A stretch of DNA of 64,000 nucleotides from Phragmites australis. Its lineage: Eukaryota; Streptophyta; Magnoliopsida; Poales; Poaceae. The notes beneath the pieces are model-generated. The model was not told where the DNA came from. It did no database searches and worked only from the letters and a program-made list of their open reading frames with translations. Made by a program: the position numbers and the translations under genes. The stretch spans positions 55,601,001 through 55,665,000 of the forward strand of contig NC_084921.1 in assembly GCF_958298935.1 (NCBI RefSeq), read 5' to 3'. Shown one piece after another: positions 48,131-59,392 of the stretch; within the stretch, counting starts at the first letter, position 1; every line of letters starts with the position of its first letter.

Positions 48131-48549
48131 CAGCACACATCTACTAGCTGCACCTTTTGCCTGCCCATCTGTTGGATCGATCGACAGAGTGAGTGCCAAA
48201 AATCCAAATTAGCCAAGCTATGGCACAAGCCAAAGAAGTGCCACAAAATGTTCATCGGAAGCCGTTTCATCCGAAGAAAGCCACCTTGATCTTGTATCCA
48301 AGCTTCCAACAAGAGAGGGGCTGCCACTGTTGGTCCTCTACAAGAACTATTGGCTCTTGCCGGTTCATGCTGAAAAAAAATCAAGCTCCTCCAAGATAGC
48401 TTCGATGCTTTCGACGACACCATCCTCACGACGAATCCCAAGTGTGGCACCACCTGGCTGAAGGCCCTTGCGTTCACTATCGCCAACCACTCTCGGTATG
48501 ACTTCTCTAACCACCCACTACTCACCAACAATCCCCATGAGATCGTACC

Positions 48550-51500
48550 AGTCAGATATTGTATTATGCCGTAGGAAACACCACCGGCCTTATCTGGTTT
48601 TTATACAACAATACAACTTGGAGTACAAGTTAATACAACAAGAGAATAAGATCCAATCGGATCGGATCAGCACTATATGGCAATCGAATCAGCAATATAT
48701 GGTGGTTGCCGGATATGCTACAGAGTGTCGGATATTCTACCAGCGGTGTTCAACATTCCCCCTCAATCTCAGCCTACTACAACAAGGTTGAGATTGTGCC
48801 GAAGTTTGTCAATCATGGTCCAAGTGCACGGTTTGGTAAAAGCATAAGCAACCTGATCTCCAGATGAAACAAATTGTACCTCAAGAGCTCCAAGTGCTAA
48901 ATTCTCTCTGACAAAATGAAAATCCACTTTGATGTGCTTGGTTCTAGCATGAAAAACTGGATTCGCTGTCAGATACGTAGCACCCAAGTTTTCACACCAC
49001 AGAATTGGTGCTCGAGGTTGAGCAATGCACATCTCCTTGAGCAAAGACTGTACCCAAGCTACTTCTGCTGCACCATTGGCCAGTGCCTTATACTCAGCCT
49101 CTATGGAAGAGCGGGAAATAGTAGGTTTCTTGCGGGCACTCCAAGAGAGCATGTTTGGTCCAAAGAAGATTGCAAACCCTCCAGTTGAGCGCCTGTCATC
49201 AGAATAGCCTGCCCAGTCTGCATCTGTGAACACACTAAGAAGAGTAGAATTTGATCTACGAAACTGCAAGCCTGTTGTTAAGGTTCCCTTTACATAACGC
49301 AATATGCGCTTGACGGCCTCCCAATGAACATAAATCGGCTGAGACAGGAACTGACAAACCTTGTTGACAGCAAAAGAGATGTCCGGCCTGGTCAAGGTCA
49401 ACTACTACAGTAATCCAACAGTACTCCTATACTGAAAAGCATCATCATCAGGAAGGGCATGACCACTCTCACGAGATAACTTTTCTAACACAACCATGGG
49501 AGTAGAGACCGGTTTGCAATTCTCCATATTTGTCCAGCGAAGCAAATCAAGAGCATTCTTTTTCTGAGATAACACAAGGCGCCCAGAATTATGAACGGTC
49601 TCAATGCCCAGAAAATAATGAAGAGGGCCAAGGTCCTTGACTGGAAAAGTCTCAGAAAGCTGCCGAAGGAGATTAGAGGTGGCGCAAGAGCACGAACTAG
49701 CAATGACAATGTCATCAACATAAACCATCATGTATATAGTGGCTCCACCATGACATAATATGAACAATGAGGTATCGACAGCAGATGGAACAAAGCCAAG
49801 CTGTTGAAGTTGATCACTAAGCTGAGAGTACCAGGCACAGGGCAACTGCTTGAGACCGTAGATGGCTTTGTGTAGTTTGCACACATAAGACGGATGTACG
49901 GGATCCTCAAACCCAGGTGGCCGCTGCATATATGCATTCTCATCAAGATAGCCATGAAGAAAAATATTGCTAATATCAATTTACCGGAGATTCCAATTCT
50001 TGGACAAAGCAATCGAGAGAACAAGGCGAACCGTCGCCAGTTTGACAACAGGACTAAAGGTGTCCAAGTAGTCGACTCCATACCTCTGAGTGAATCCCTT
50101 GGCAACCAGACGTGCCTTGTACTTGTCTACAGTGCCATCCGGATTTTGCTTCACTTTAAAGACCCATTTGCTCCCAATGACATTCTCACCAGGGGGCTTC
50201 AACACCAACGTCCACGTGCCATTCTGCTGGAGGGCTTTGAATTCGGTATCCATAGCACGACACAACCTATCATCTTGGAGAGCAACACAATGATAGGTGG
50301 GCTCGTCATAGAAGGCGCTCCGCCGCGGGTCATAGTGCACGGTGCCGTCAGTGAGCCGTCACGGCACCGTTATGCTGTCCCGAAGCCGAGTAACCATGGG
50401 ATGCCAAGGTGGAGACGGCGGCACCATGACCACAGGCGCCGGAGCCAAAGGTGGTGGTGTTGGGCTCGCAAGCGCTGGTGACGATGGCGCATGCGCCGAC
50501 GACGCTGGCTCTGATTGCAGTGACGAGGATGCACTCGCCTGTGCTGGTGACGACGGAGATGCAGCTGTCGGGTCAGGTGGTGGATAAGGAGTCGTGACAT
50601 CAACACGTCCATCTGTAGGAAGACCTGAAATAGGCGATAGAGAGCTGCTCACGGCAGGATTAGTAGGCGTCAACAGAGACAAGTCATATACACGCATGCG
50701 ATCATCTTGGACCTCCAGTTCGGATGAAGGAAAAATGGAGGGTGATGGCGAACCGGAGTGATGGTTAGATGAGGCAGACGTGGAGGCAAAGGGAAATATT
50801 TGTTCATCAAAGATGACATCTCAAGAGATGTATATTCGGCCGGTGGCGCGGTCAAGGCACTTGTAGCCTTTATGCATGGAGCTATATCCAAGGAAGACAC
50901 ATTGGCATGAGTGGAAAACAAGTTTGCGATTGTTGTAGGGGCGCAAGTTGGGCCAACAGCCACAACCAAAAGTGTGAAGAAATTTGTAGTCTGGTTCTTC
51001 TTTGAGCAAGCGTGCAAGAGGAGACAAGTTTTGAAGAACACGTGTGGGCATGCGATTTATTAAGTAACATGCAGTTAAGAATGTTTCATCCCAGAAGCCA
51101 ACAGGAAGAGAATAATGTGAAAGAAGAGTAATGAATGTTTCGACAATATGTCGGTGTTTGCGCTCGGCAATACCATTCTGCTGGGAAGTATGTGGCCAGG
51201 AGACTCGATGCGTTATGCCAGTGCGCTGAAAATACTTTTGAAGGCGACGATATTCGTCTCCCCGGTCAGATTGAATGGCATGAATTTTGGCATACACTCC
51301 ACATGTGTTTGGAAAAGATAAAAAGCTTTCTCTACGTTAGATTTCCTTTTCAAAAGATAAATCCAACTAAAATGAATATAATCATCAAGGAAGCTGACAT
51401 AATATTTGAAACCCCCCACTGAGGCAAGAGCTGGCCCCCAAACATCTGTATGAACAAGTTCAAGAGGTGAATGGGTGACATGATTAGATTTATTGTACAA

Positions 51501-53237
51501 CAACTGATGAACTTTAGCACGTTGACATGCATCACAAACCGAAGACTCACTAGATGGTGCACAAGCAATTTTATTGGACCTAAGAACAGACTTGACGACC
51601 TGTGTAGAGGGATGCCCTAGCCTATTGTGCCATTGGTCGAGAGACACCATGGCACTGGAAAGGCCTTGACGACACGATGATGATGGAGATGATGATTGGA
51701 TGCTTGGCACAGGATAAAGACCACCTTTGCTTTTACCGTGTAGTAGGACCTTCCTCATGTTCTTGTCCTTAACAAAAAAAAAGGAGTCAGGATGGAATTC
51801 AACAAAGACGTTATTATCAGAAACAAGCTTGTGCACCGAAAGAAGATGTTTGTTGATGCGAGGAACATGCAAAACATTATTTAGATGGAGAGGTTTAGGT
51901 GAAACGGGAAGCAAAGATTGACCAACGTGCGATACAGTCAGACCTGAACCGTTGGTGACATGAACGTTGTCCTTGCCGGTGTAACGCTCATGGATGTTAA
52001 GCCTGTCAAGGTCACTCGTCAAGTGGTCCGTCGCGCCTGAGTCGGCGTACCAGTTGGTGTTGACAGTGTATCTAGTGAAAGCAGAATTCCCAACTCACTC
52101 ATTGTTGTCGTCGGGCTGGTACGCATGATTGAAGCGCTGCCTGCAGTGCAGCGCATCATGCCCGGGCTTCTTGCAGACTTGGCAGTGGATCTTGGGGCCG
52201 TTATTCCTTCCACGGCCACGACCACGGCCTCATCCTTGGCCACCACGGCCACCACCATGATGTCCACCATCTTGGCGCGATGTAGAGTTGGCGAAGGAGT
52301 GGATCTCACCGGCGGAGGCATTCCGCTCAATGCGAAGTTTCGCACTAAGAAGGTAAGCATAAAAATTGTTAAGAGATACCATTTCATCATGGGTTGTGAT
52401 GGATTGAACCAGCACCTCAAACTCTGGTCCAAGGCCACCGAGCATGTAGCTGAGAGTCTCCTCATCGCTCAAGGGGTTTCTGACGGAGGCTATCATGTCG
52501 GCGAACCCCTTCATCTTTTGGAAGTACTCGGCCGTCGTCATGTCCTTCTTCTTGAAGTTGGAGAGCTGGTAGCGGATCTATATGATCCGTGCCCTATTCT
52601 GCGATGAAAACATCCCATGAAGAGTGCTCCAGACGGCGTGAGATGAGGTGAGGTAGGTCATATGACCGAGGATGCTCTTAGTCATGGAGGAGAGCAAGGC
52701 ACTCAATACGGTCTGGTCCTGCGTGAATCAGCACAGGTACTCTGGGTTCGGCCGCTGCATAGCGTTGTCGCCAGTGCCTTCAGTGATGAACGACGGCGGG
52801 GCGACTGTGGTGCCGGTGACGTAGCCGAACAAGCCCATCGCTTGGAGTACAGGGACGGCTTGAGTCTTCCATAGGAAGAAATTGTCCCGTGTCAGGCACA
52901 CGATGATGAGATTCGCGATTGATGGCAGCGAAACGGATGCAGTGGGTGATGAAATGAGCGCACCAGTGGTGCTGTTGAGCGGTAGGGTGGAGGTGGACGC
53001 CATGGTAGATGGGATCTAGGCTCTGATACGAAGTCAAAGATTGTATTATACCGTAGGAAACACCACCAGCTTCATCTGGTTTTTATACAACAATACAACT
53101 TGGAGTACAAGTTGATACAACAAGAGAATCAGATCCAATCGGATCGGATCCGCACTATATGGCAACCGAATTAGCAATATATGGTGGTTACCGGATATGC
53201 TACAAGGTGTCAGATATTCTACAAGCACTGTTTAACA
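48550..53237 (-). mobile_element. degenerate Ty1/copia element inside the sulfotransferase pseudogene
   Basis: The element is 4688 bp with 206-bp LTRs (48550-48755 and 53032-53237) that differ at numerous positions, so it is older than the neighbouring copia. It has a perfect 5-bp target duplication, GTACC (48545-48549 and 53238-53242). The LTR begins TGTT and ends ACT on the coding strand, not the canonical CA. The primer-binding region GTATCAGAGCC lies next to the 5' LTR and a GAGGGGGA purine tract lies before the 3' LTR. Confidence 0.95.
48769..53003 (-). pseudogene. decayed copia gag-pol
   Basis: Gag starts at 53003 (MASTSTLPLNSTTG), followed by the protease/GAG-pre-integrase region (LDRLNIHERYTGK), integrase (HTDVWGPALASVGGFKYYVS; SDRGDEYRRLQKYFQ), reverse transcriptase (YMMVYVDDIVIASS) and RNase H ([16 protein letters not shown]). 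Stops and frameshifts fall near 52730, 52580, 52095, 51300, 50820, 50342, 49981 and 49404. It is related in protein sequence to the intact element at 43537-47856 but clearly diverged. Confidence 0.93.
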
Positions 53238-53356
53238 GTACCTACCCTCGAGGTTCCTATGGGCAAGGAACTAAGCTATGTCGAGACGCTCCCCTCCCCA
53301 AGGCTTCTTGCCACTCATATGCCCCTTTTACTTCTCCCCAAGTCCATATAGCCAAC

Positions 53357-54020
53357 CAAGGTAATAAATAACAGATAGTGGGGTGATAGCGGATTGATGT
53401 CGAGGTAGCGGATTACGGATAACGGACGATATTGCAGACACTAAGTTACAATAGTGGAATTTAAAAAATACTCATAATTTTGAGGCTGGCGGGGAGCAGC
53501 CCAGCAGCTATGGCACAGGCGGCGGTCGAGCAGTCGGGGCACATGCAGCTTGGTAGGGCACGAGCAGCACCGCTGCGGTCGGGCTGAGGTGGTGGTGACG
53601 ATTGCGGTCGGGGCAGGGCGGCGCTGGTAGGCCGTAGGCGGCGATCGGGGCTTGGGGCAGGGGTGGCCGGGGCGGGGGCGGCAGCCAGGGCGAGGGTGGC
53701 GGCGGCGTTGTCTGGTGTGAGGCGGTGGCCGAGCATGGTCTGGGACCTAGGTGTCTGGCGAGTGGCGGCTGGAGTGGAGGCTCGGCTGGAGAGTTGAGTT
53801 GGCCTGCTAGATTTTGCAACGCAACGTAACAGCCCGCTAAGTGATATTGCAGCTTGCAATTGTGGCCCGCTAAGTGATATTGCAGCATGTAATTGTGGCC
53901 CGCTAAATACTATTGTGGCCATTAAGTTACAAACCACTACCTCGACGCGTTAGCGGCAGAGGTTCGCTACCGCAATAGCAGGCACAATAGCGATCGCTAC
54001 TAACGCTATTTGTTACCTTG
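53357..54020. mobile_element. non-autonomous hAT-type DNA transposon, 664 bp
   Basis: The terminal inverted repeats are CAAGGTAATAAATAAC at the left and, as reverse complement of the right end, CAAGGTAACAAATAGC (14 of 16 equal). A perfect 8-bp target duplication TAGCCAAC flanks it (53349-53356 and 54021-54028). An 8-bp duplication with CA(A/G)GG termini is typical of the hAT superfamily. The interior holds a GC-rich block (53480-53800), a segment repeated about three times (GCCCGCTAAGTGATATTGCAGC, 53833-53910), and no transposase. Confidence 0.9.
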
Positions 54021-54668
54021 TAGCCAACCATAGCTGTAGAATCGTTTACATCTGTCAGGAGCCCAAAGACGCTTTTGTCTCTCGGTGGCACTTTGGGAAT
54101 AAGATTTTTCGTGGAGGACATGAGATTGACTTGGAAGCTGCACTTAACATGTTTTGTGAGGGTGCCTCACCATATGGGCCTTTCTGGGATCACTGCCTCG
54201 AGTACTGGAGAGAGAGCATTGCAAGGCCTGATAGGGTTCTTTTCCTCAAGTACGAGGAGATGATGTCAGAGCCGGTGAAGCATGGCGTCAGGCTTGCAGT
54301 GTTCCTAGGCGTCCCATTCACCGGCAAGGAAGAAGACGACAGGATTCCCGAGGAGGTGGTGAAGCTATGCAGCTTTGAGAAGCTTAGCCGTTTACAAGCC
54401 AATCAGAAAGGTTACTTTATGAGGAGGAGAAACCTAGTTGTTGACATGTCAGATTACTTTAGGAGAGGGAAGATTGGGGATTGGGTAAATTACACGAGTG
54501 AAGAGATGGGGAGAAAGTTGGACTACATCGTGAAAGAGAAACTAAGGGATCGGACCTTGTGCGCGCCAATCACGGCAGCCATATCTAATACAATTGATGC
54601 GACATTTTTATTTGCTTGAGAACAGCATCGATCTCCGATTCCACACGTTCCACTTTTGTTGTTTCAAA

Positions 54669-54850
54669 GGGTCTGTTTGTTTGCTTCAGGTTGTGAATTT
54701 TGGATTATGGATTGTATATTCTGTAAATAAATAATCAGATTTTAAAAGTAGATTCTGTAAATTTATATCTGGATTATGGGACAATACACAATCTATCTAA
54801 AATAAACTTCTACAATGCACAATCCAAAATCCAGAAAACAAACAGGTCCT
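54669..54850. mobile_element. small MITE in the 3' flank of sulfotransferase pseudogene 2
   Basis: The left end GGGTCTGTTTGTTT and the reverse complement of the right end AGGACCTGTTTGTTT form an inverted repeat. Internal GGATTATGGATT/AATCCAAAATCC blocks are also inverted. About 180 bp and non-coding. The target duplication is not clear. Confidence 0.55.
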
Positions 54851-55099
54851 AACAATGCTAATAGTGGGAATACTTAATCGTTAACGCAGATACCAGCCAC
54901 AACCATTGACTTAACTCACACGCTACCCCTGACAGGTGACAGCCAAGCCAGTTGAAGAACTGAAAGAATCTTAGCTTGGACTATTTATTCTCGACCAGCC
55001 TGAGCAGCTCAATCCGCACATCTCCTTCTTTGGTTTTAATTAGCCCACTCGATCATCTGTTGAATCGATTGATTGCCAAAACTCCAAAGTAATCGAGCC
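54851..55099 (+). other. 5' flank of the intact sulfotransferase
   Basis: Contains a TATTTATT motif near 54981, about 115 bp before the start codon, which could serve as a TATA element. No other gene is present. Confidence 0.4.
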
Positions 55100-56083
55100 A
55101 TGGCACAAGCCAAAGAAAGTGAAACAAAGATGCCAACAGAACCAGTCATTTCATCTGAAAGCCACCTTGATCTTGTATCCAAGCTTCCAACAAGAGAGGG
55201 GCTGCCACTGTCGCTGGTCCTCTACAAGAACTATTGGCTCTTGCCGCATCATGCCGATAAAATCATGCTCCTCCAAGATAGCTTCAATGCTCGTCCCGAC
55301 GACACCATCCTCGCGACGAATCCCAAGTGTGGCACCACCTGGCTGAAAGCCCTCGCGTTCACTATCACCAACCGCTCTCGGTATGACTTCTCTAACCACC
55401 CGCTACTCACCAGCCATCCCCATGAGATCATATCTTTCCTCGAGGTCCCTCTGGGCAAGGAACTAACCTATGTCGAGAAGCTCCCCTCTCCAAGGCTTCT
55501 TGCCACTCATATGCCCCTTTCGCTTCTCCCCAAGTCCGTGGCCAACCATGGCTGTAGAATTGTTTACATCTGTCGGGAGCCCAAAGACGCCTTTGTGTCA
55601 GGGTGGCACTTTGGGAATGAGATACACATAGGACGTAGCACTGACTTGGACACTGCGTTCAATATGTTTTGCGAGGGTTACTGGCCCAACGGACCTTTCT
55701 GGGATCACTGCCTCGAGTATTGGAAAGAGAGCATCGCAAGGCCTGATAGAGTTCTCTTCCTGAAGTATGAGGAGATGATGGCAGATCCTGTTAATTCTGT
55801 CAAGAGGCTTGCAACGTTCCTTGGTGACCCATTCACTGGCGATGAAGAAGAGGGTGGGGTTCCCGAGGAGGTGGTGAGGTTATGCAGTTTTAAGATGCTT
55901 AGTGAGTTGCAAACCAATATGATAGGAGAGCTTCATCGAAGGGAAAATGTTGTCTTTAAGAAATCAGCATACTTTAGGAGGGGGAAAGTGGGGGATTGGG
56001 TAAATCACATGAGTGAAGAGATGGGGAGAAAGTTGGACTACATCGTGGAAGAGAAATTCAAGGGGTCCGGCCTTCTGCTTTGA
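55100..56083 (+). CDS. cytosolic sulfotransferase (SOT family), intact
   Basis: A single exon encodes 327 aa, beginning MAQAKESETKM at the ATG at 55100; the frame is open slightly further upstream but with no ATG. It has all family signatures: the 5'-phosphosulfate loop PKCGTTWLKAL (about residue 75), the 3'-phosphate-binding YICREPKDAFVS (about 155) and the C-terminal FRRGKVGDWVNH (about 295). Sulfotransferases move sulfate from PAPS to hydroxyl groups of small molecules such as flavonoids, brassinosteroids or jasmonates; the substrate cannot be told from sequence alone. Plant SOT genes are commonly intronless. It is the only intact member of a local cluster with at least two pseudogenes and an inverted 3' remnant. 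Confidence 0.95.
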   Translation: MAQAKESETKMPTEPVISSESHLDLVSKLPTREGLPLSLVLYKNYWLLPHHADKIMLLQDSFNARPDDTILATNPKCGTTWLKALAFTITNRSRYDFSNHPLLTSHPHEIISFLEVPLGKELTYVEKLPSPRLLATHMPLSLLPKSVANHGCRIVYICREPKDAFVSGWHFGNEIHIGRSTDLDTAFNMFCEGYWPNGPFWDHCLEYWKESIARPDRVLFLKYEEMMADPVNSVKRLATFLGDPFTGDEEEGGVPEEVVRLCSFKMLSELQTNMIGELHRRENVVFKKSAYFRRGKVGDWVNHMSEEMGRKLDYIVEEKFKGSGLLL

Positions 56084-56421
56084 TCAATCTTTATACTTTT
56101 CTTGTACTTTACTTCCTCGTATCATATGTGTCGACATCATTTTTCTTTTTCTTCTAGGTAAGAATGAAGAAATAGAAATTTCCTTAAGAAACTTGTACTT
56201 TTGAGACCGATGTATCCGCTTAGACACAGACACAGACACAGTAATTTGGTTATGTGAAATTATTGTGATTCAACTATATGCGAATAATATATGTTTGCTA
56301 TTTTTTCGAAGTTAATTCCGGATTGTATCCCCCGGAATAGCTGAGCATGCTGTAATACCTCTAGTTTGTTTTGAGTGTATTTTTTCTTTTTATCATGTTT
56401 AACAATTGTTTATGATGTTTT
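56084..56421. other. 3' flank of the intact sulfotransferase
   Basis: Homologous to sequence after sulfotransferase pseudogene 1 (42040-42320), showing that the duplicated unit extended beyond the coding region. No gene is present. Confidence 0.6.
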
Positions 56422-58638
56422 TGAAAGAATACGAGGATTGGTTAATGTGGTCGATGTATTGTATTGAGCCTCGAGAATTGAATATATAGAGTATAGATGG
56501 CTTGTATATTAAGCAACCTTATAGGTAAGATGTAATATAATCCTATCCTACCATAACAATTGGATTTTTGTGTATTTTGTACTATATACTCTAACATCCC
56601 CCGCAGTCGCAGCGGGAGCGTCGCAGACGATGAGACTGGAGAGGAAGATGAATGACATCCTCTTACAGTCGAAACAACACGATGCAGATGTTGTGACTGG
56701 AGAAACCGACGAGTTGCTCATGCAGATGGTAGCCCTTTGTGCCGAAGTCAAGGTAGCCGAGAGTGAGGCGAGTAGCCGTGGTTGACGTAGCCGTGGTCGG
56801 GGTTGCCGTGGTCGAGGGAGCCGCACATGAAGCCACGAGCGCTAGAGGCGCCATGGAGACGGGCGCAAGGAGGCCCGAGGGAAGAAGACGGTGATGCGGA
56901 CAAGGCGATCATTGAGAGGAGGTTGATGCCGAAGTCGAGGCCGTCGAGGCCGTCGAGGACGAGGTGTGCACCAGGTTTGCCAAGCCTGGGAACATGTCAG
57001 GGACGAAGGCACGCACCGGTGTTGCCAGTACTAGGCATGCGAAGGTAAGGAGCCCAACCATGCGCTAGTGTCTGAGGGACCAGTAGAGAAGGCCTCAATG
57101 GTCGTGGTGCGCAGAGCGGAGAGGAGGAGAAGGTGCTGATGCAGCCCGCAGATGCTAGAGTAGACGAAGAGGTCGAGGAGGAGATTGCGACGTTGGCAAC
57201 GAGGTTGTGCTGGACGAAGACGGTAGAGGAGGAACCAGCGGCCTGGAGTGGCGACGGCAGGATCCGAGAGTGTGACAGCGGTGCTCGAATAAGCCGACGA
57301 AGAACATCCGAACAGCATGATGAAGACCAAGGGCGCTAATGACTGAGGCGATGACACGACGAGAGAGGCGACGTCGGTCGGTTGAAGCATCGTGGCACAA
57401 GGGACGGCGATAAAGGACCGCGCCAGGGAGGGCGCGGCGGCGCTACGGAGGCACGGCCATGAGCGACAGCACTGCGGCCCGAAGGTGATGCATCGGCAGC
57501 CCCTGTGCTCCAGAAGATGCGTGTACTCATGGACGAGGAGGACGGGAGCCGCTGCCAATTGGCCGGGAAGAACCACACGTGATTGCGCGAGATGGTCGAG
57601 GCAGAGGGTCCCGATTGGAGGTGACGACGAACTAGTGACGAGGGTGTGCGGACGTGGCAGCCAGGTGGCGGCTCGTGAAGGCATCCCTAGGGCGATACGC
57701 GCCCGGGTGTTGCCATGCTCGGAGGGCGATGATCCAGCGCGTGGTCAAGTTCGGCGACGTGGTTGGGCGTGTGGGCGACGAGGTCGAGCGGCATGCGGTG
57801 TCAGCCGACCAGAGGTGCGTAGAGGATGGAAACGGCCCGTGCGGATCCAGGCGCATGGAGACCAACGCGTGGAGGTGGGCGCATGATGAACCAGGGTGGT
57901 CCGAAACCACCGCGTGGAGGCGGGAGTCATGGATGGGTGACGCGACGTGCGTGTGCGTGTGGAGACAGAAACGCCCGTGCGTGTCATCGCGGGAGACAGA
58001 GACGGGCATCAGTTCGGAGACGGGCGTCGATGCCGGGACGCGTGGAGGAGCCGGAGAGTAGTGACGTGGTCAGACGGGTGGCGCGATCCGTGGTGTGCGC
58101 GTGGAGATCAGCTTGCACCTATCCGATCCAGTGTGTGGAGTCGTCGGTGCATGGAGATGAGAGACGGTCTATGGGGAAGCCGGGCGTGGAGACCGACGTG
58201 GAGTCGACAAAGAGCAGTCGGCCATGCCGCACGCGGGTGGAGGAGCTGGTGTTGTCGTGCCGAGGTCGGAGTAGAGGTGCGCAAAATCGACGGACGGTGA
58301 GCGACGCAATTCAAGCTTGGATCGGAAGAAACCAAGAAGAAACGCCGATCAACGACCAGCAAGAGAAAAAAATTCGATCAAGCGATCGGAAAAAGACTCT
58401 CTAGAGCAGCCGATCACATGATCGGTGGCGCGAACCTTAGGTACGGGCAGCACTGCCCCCGGCGGAGATCATGAAGATCGATCTCCCTGAGGGCACGCGT
58501 TGCGGAAGCTAGCGGTGGCTAGGGTTTGTGGCCTAGGATTAGAACCTATACTCGTGAAACCATGAAAGTGTATGAGGATTGGTTAATGTGGTTGATGTAT
58601 TGCATTGAGCCTCGATGGCTGAATATATAGAGTACATA
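56422..58638 (-). mobile_element. non-autonomous copia-like LTR element, interrupted
   Basis: The left LTR (56422-56596, about 175 bp) and the start of the second LTR (58563-58638) match: TGAAAG, then GAGGATTGGTTAATGTGG, then GAATATATAGAGTA. On the minus strand a G-rich tract (CTGCGGGGGA) precedes TGTTAGAG of one LTR, and TGGTTTCACGAG adjoins the other in primer-binding-site position. The second LTR is cut at 58638 by insertion of a gypsy element. The roughly 2-kb interior is GC-rich with many overlapping open frames on both strands but no recognisable gag or pol, hence non-autonomous. Confidence 0.75.
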
Positions 58639-59371
58639 TGTCGGTGTAAAGGTCTTGGGGGTCCCCTAGCAGGGTGGCCCGCAACGACCAGTCCATACAG
58701 TATTAGCTCCTCTCTGTATCCGACCCCCGGAGCCGCCGCGCGACCAGCCAGCATGCCTCGACTACAACTCCGACTACTAGAAGATTTTCCGCGACCAGTC
58801 TTCACTGGTGGCGGGGCAGGTACTCGTCTGGTCAACTCGGCCTCATTTAATACCACTACTCATGCCGTTTTCCTTCCCCAGGCATTTCATTCCTCTGAGG
58901 CGGCATGACCGACGCAGCGTTACTGTGTCCCATCCCGCGGCATTTATTGCCACGGGACGAGCTCGCAGACACAGATGACAGATTGGCAAGCATGCGCGGG
59001 ACATCAGCGGTAGGGACAGGGCAAGCCAGGCAATCCAGAAGCGACGCGTGGTTGATACGGCAGGCGTCGCAGCGCATACTTATCTGATGACGATATCTGA
59101 GGTCGATCTTCAAGATAGGCGTGGGCTATTTTGTTGAGCCCACATGTAAAGGATGTGGCTCCTCTGATATATAAAGGGGGGATATCTCTTGTAAAAGTGG
59201 GGGTGTTGAATAAGAATACACAGGACGTAGGGTCATTACCCTACGGGGGGCCTGAACTTGGATAGCCACTAGTGTTCTTAGTATACAAACACACGAGCAC
59301 ACTCAGGACACGAATCACGCGCCCGTCGTCCAGTATACCCCGGAATCACTGTCAAGGATTCTCCCCCGACA
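58639..59371 (+). repeat. gypsy 5' LTR, 733 bp
   Basis: TG...CA ends with TGTCGG/CCGACA inverted termini. A TATATAAAGG promoter-like motif lies at about 59168-59177, roughly 200 bp before the LTR end. Confidence 0.85.
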
Positions 59372-59392
59372 TTTGGCGCGCCAAGTAGGGGG

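Larger units (their letters stand above)
48220..54619 (+). pseudogene. sulfotransferase pseudogene 2, split by two insertions
   Basis: Three pieces align in order with the intact copy at 55100-56083: 48220-48549 (start, PAPS-site region PKCGTTWLKALAF), 53238-53356 (LPSPRLLATHM-like stretch) and 54021-54619 (YGPFWDHCLEYWRESIARPDRV, FRRGKIGDWVNY). A copia element (48550-53237) and a hAT-type element (53357-54020) separate them, each with its target duplication. Small indels also break the frame, for instance near 48265 and 48380. The last part stays open for 162 codons, so most decay other than the insertions is in the 5' half. Confidence 0.93.

Noticed and set aside
55073..55099. Sulfotransferase start at 55073 (nine extra residues)
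   Set aside because: The codon at 55073 is TTG. The first ATG in frame is at 55100, and the related pseudogene shares that ATG context.
57031..58404. Several frames of 100-217 codons in the copia-like element
   Set aside because: They overlap on both strands in GC-rich sequence, with no recognisable retroelement or host domain.
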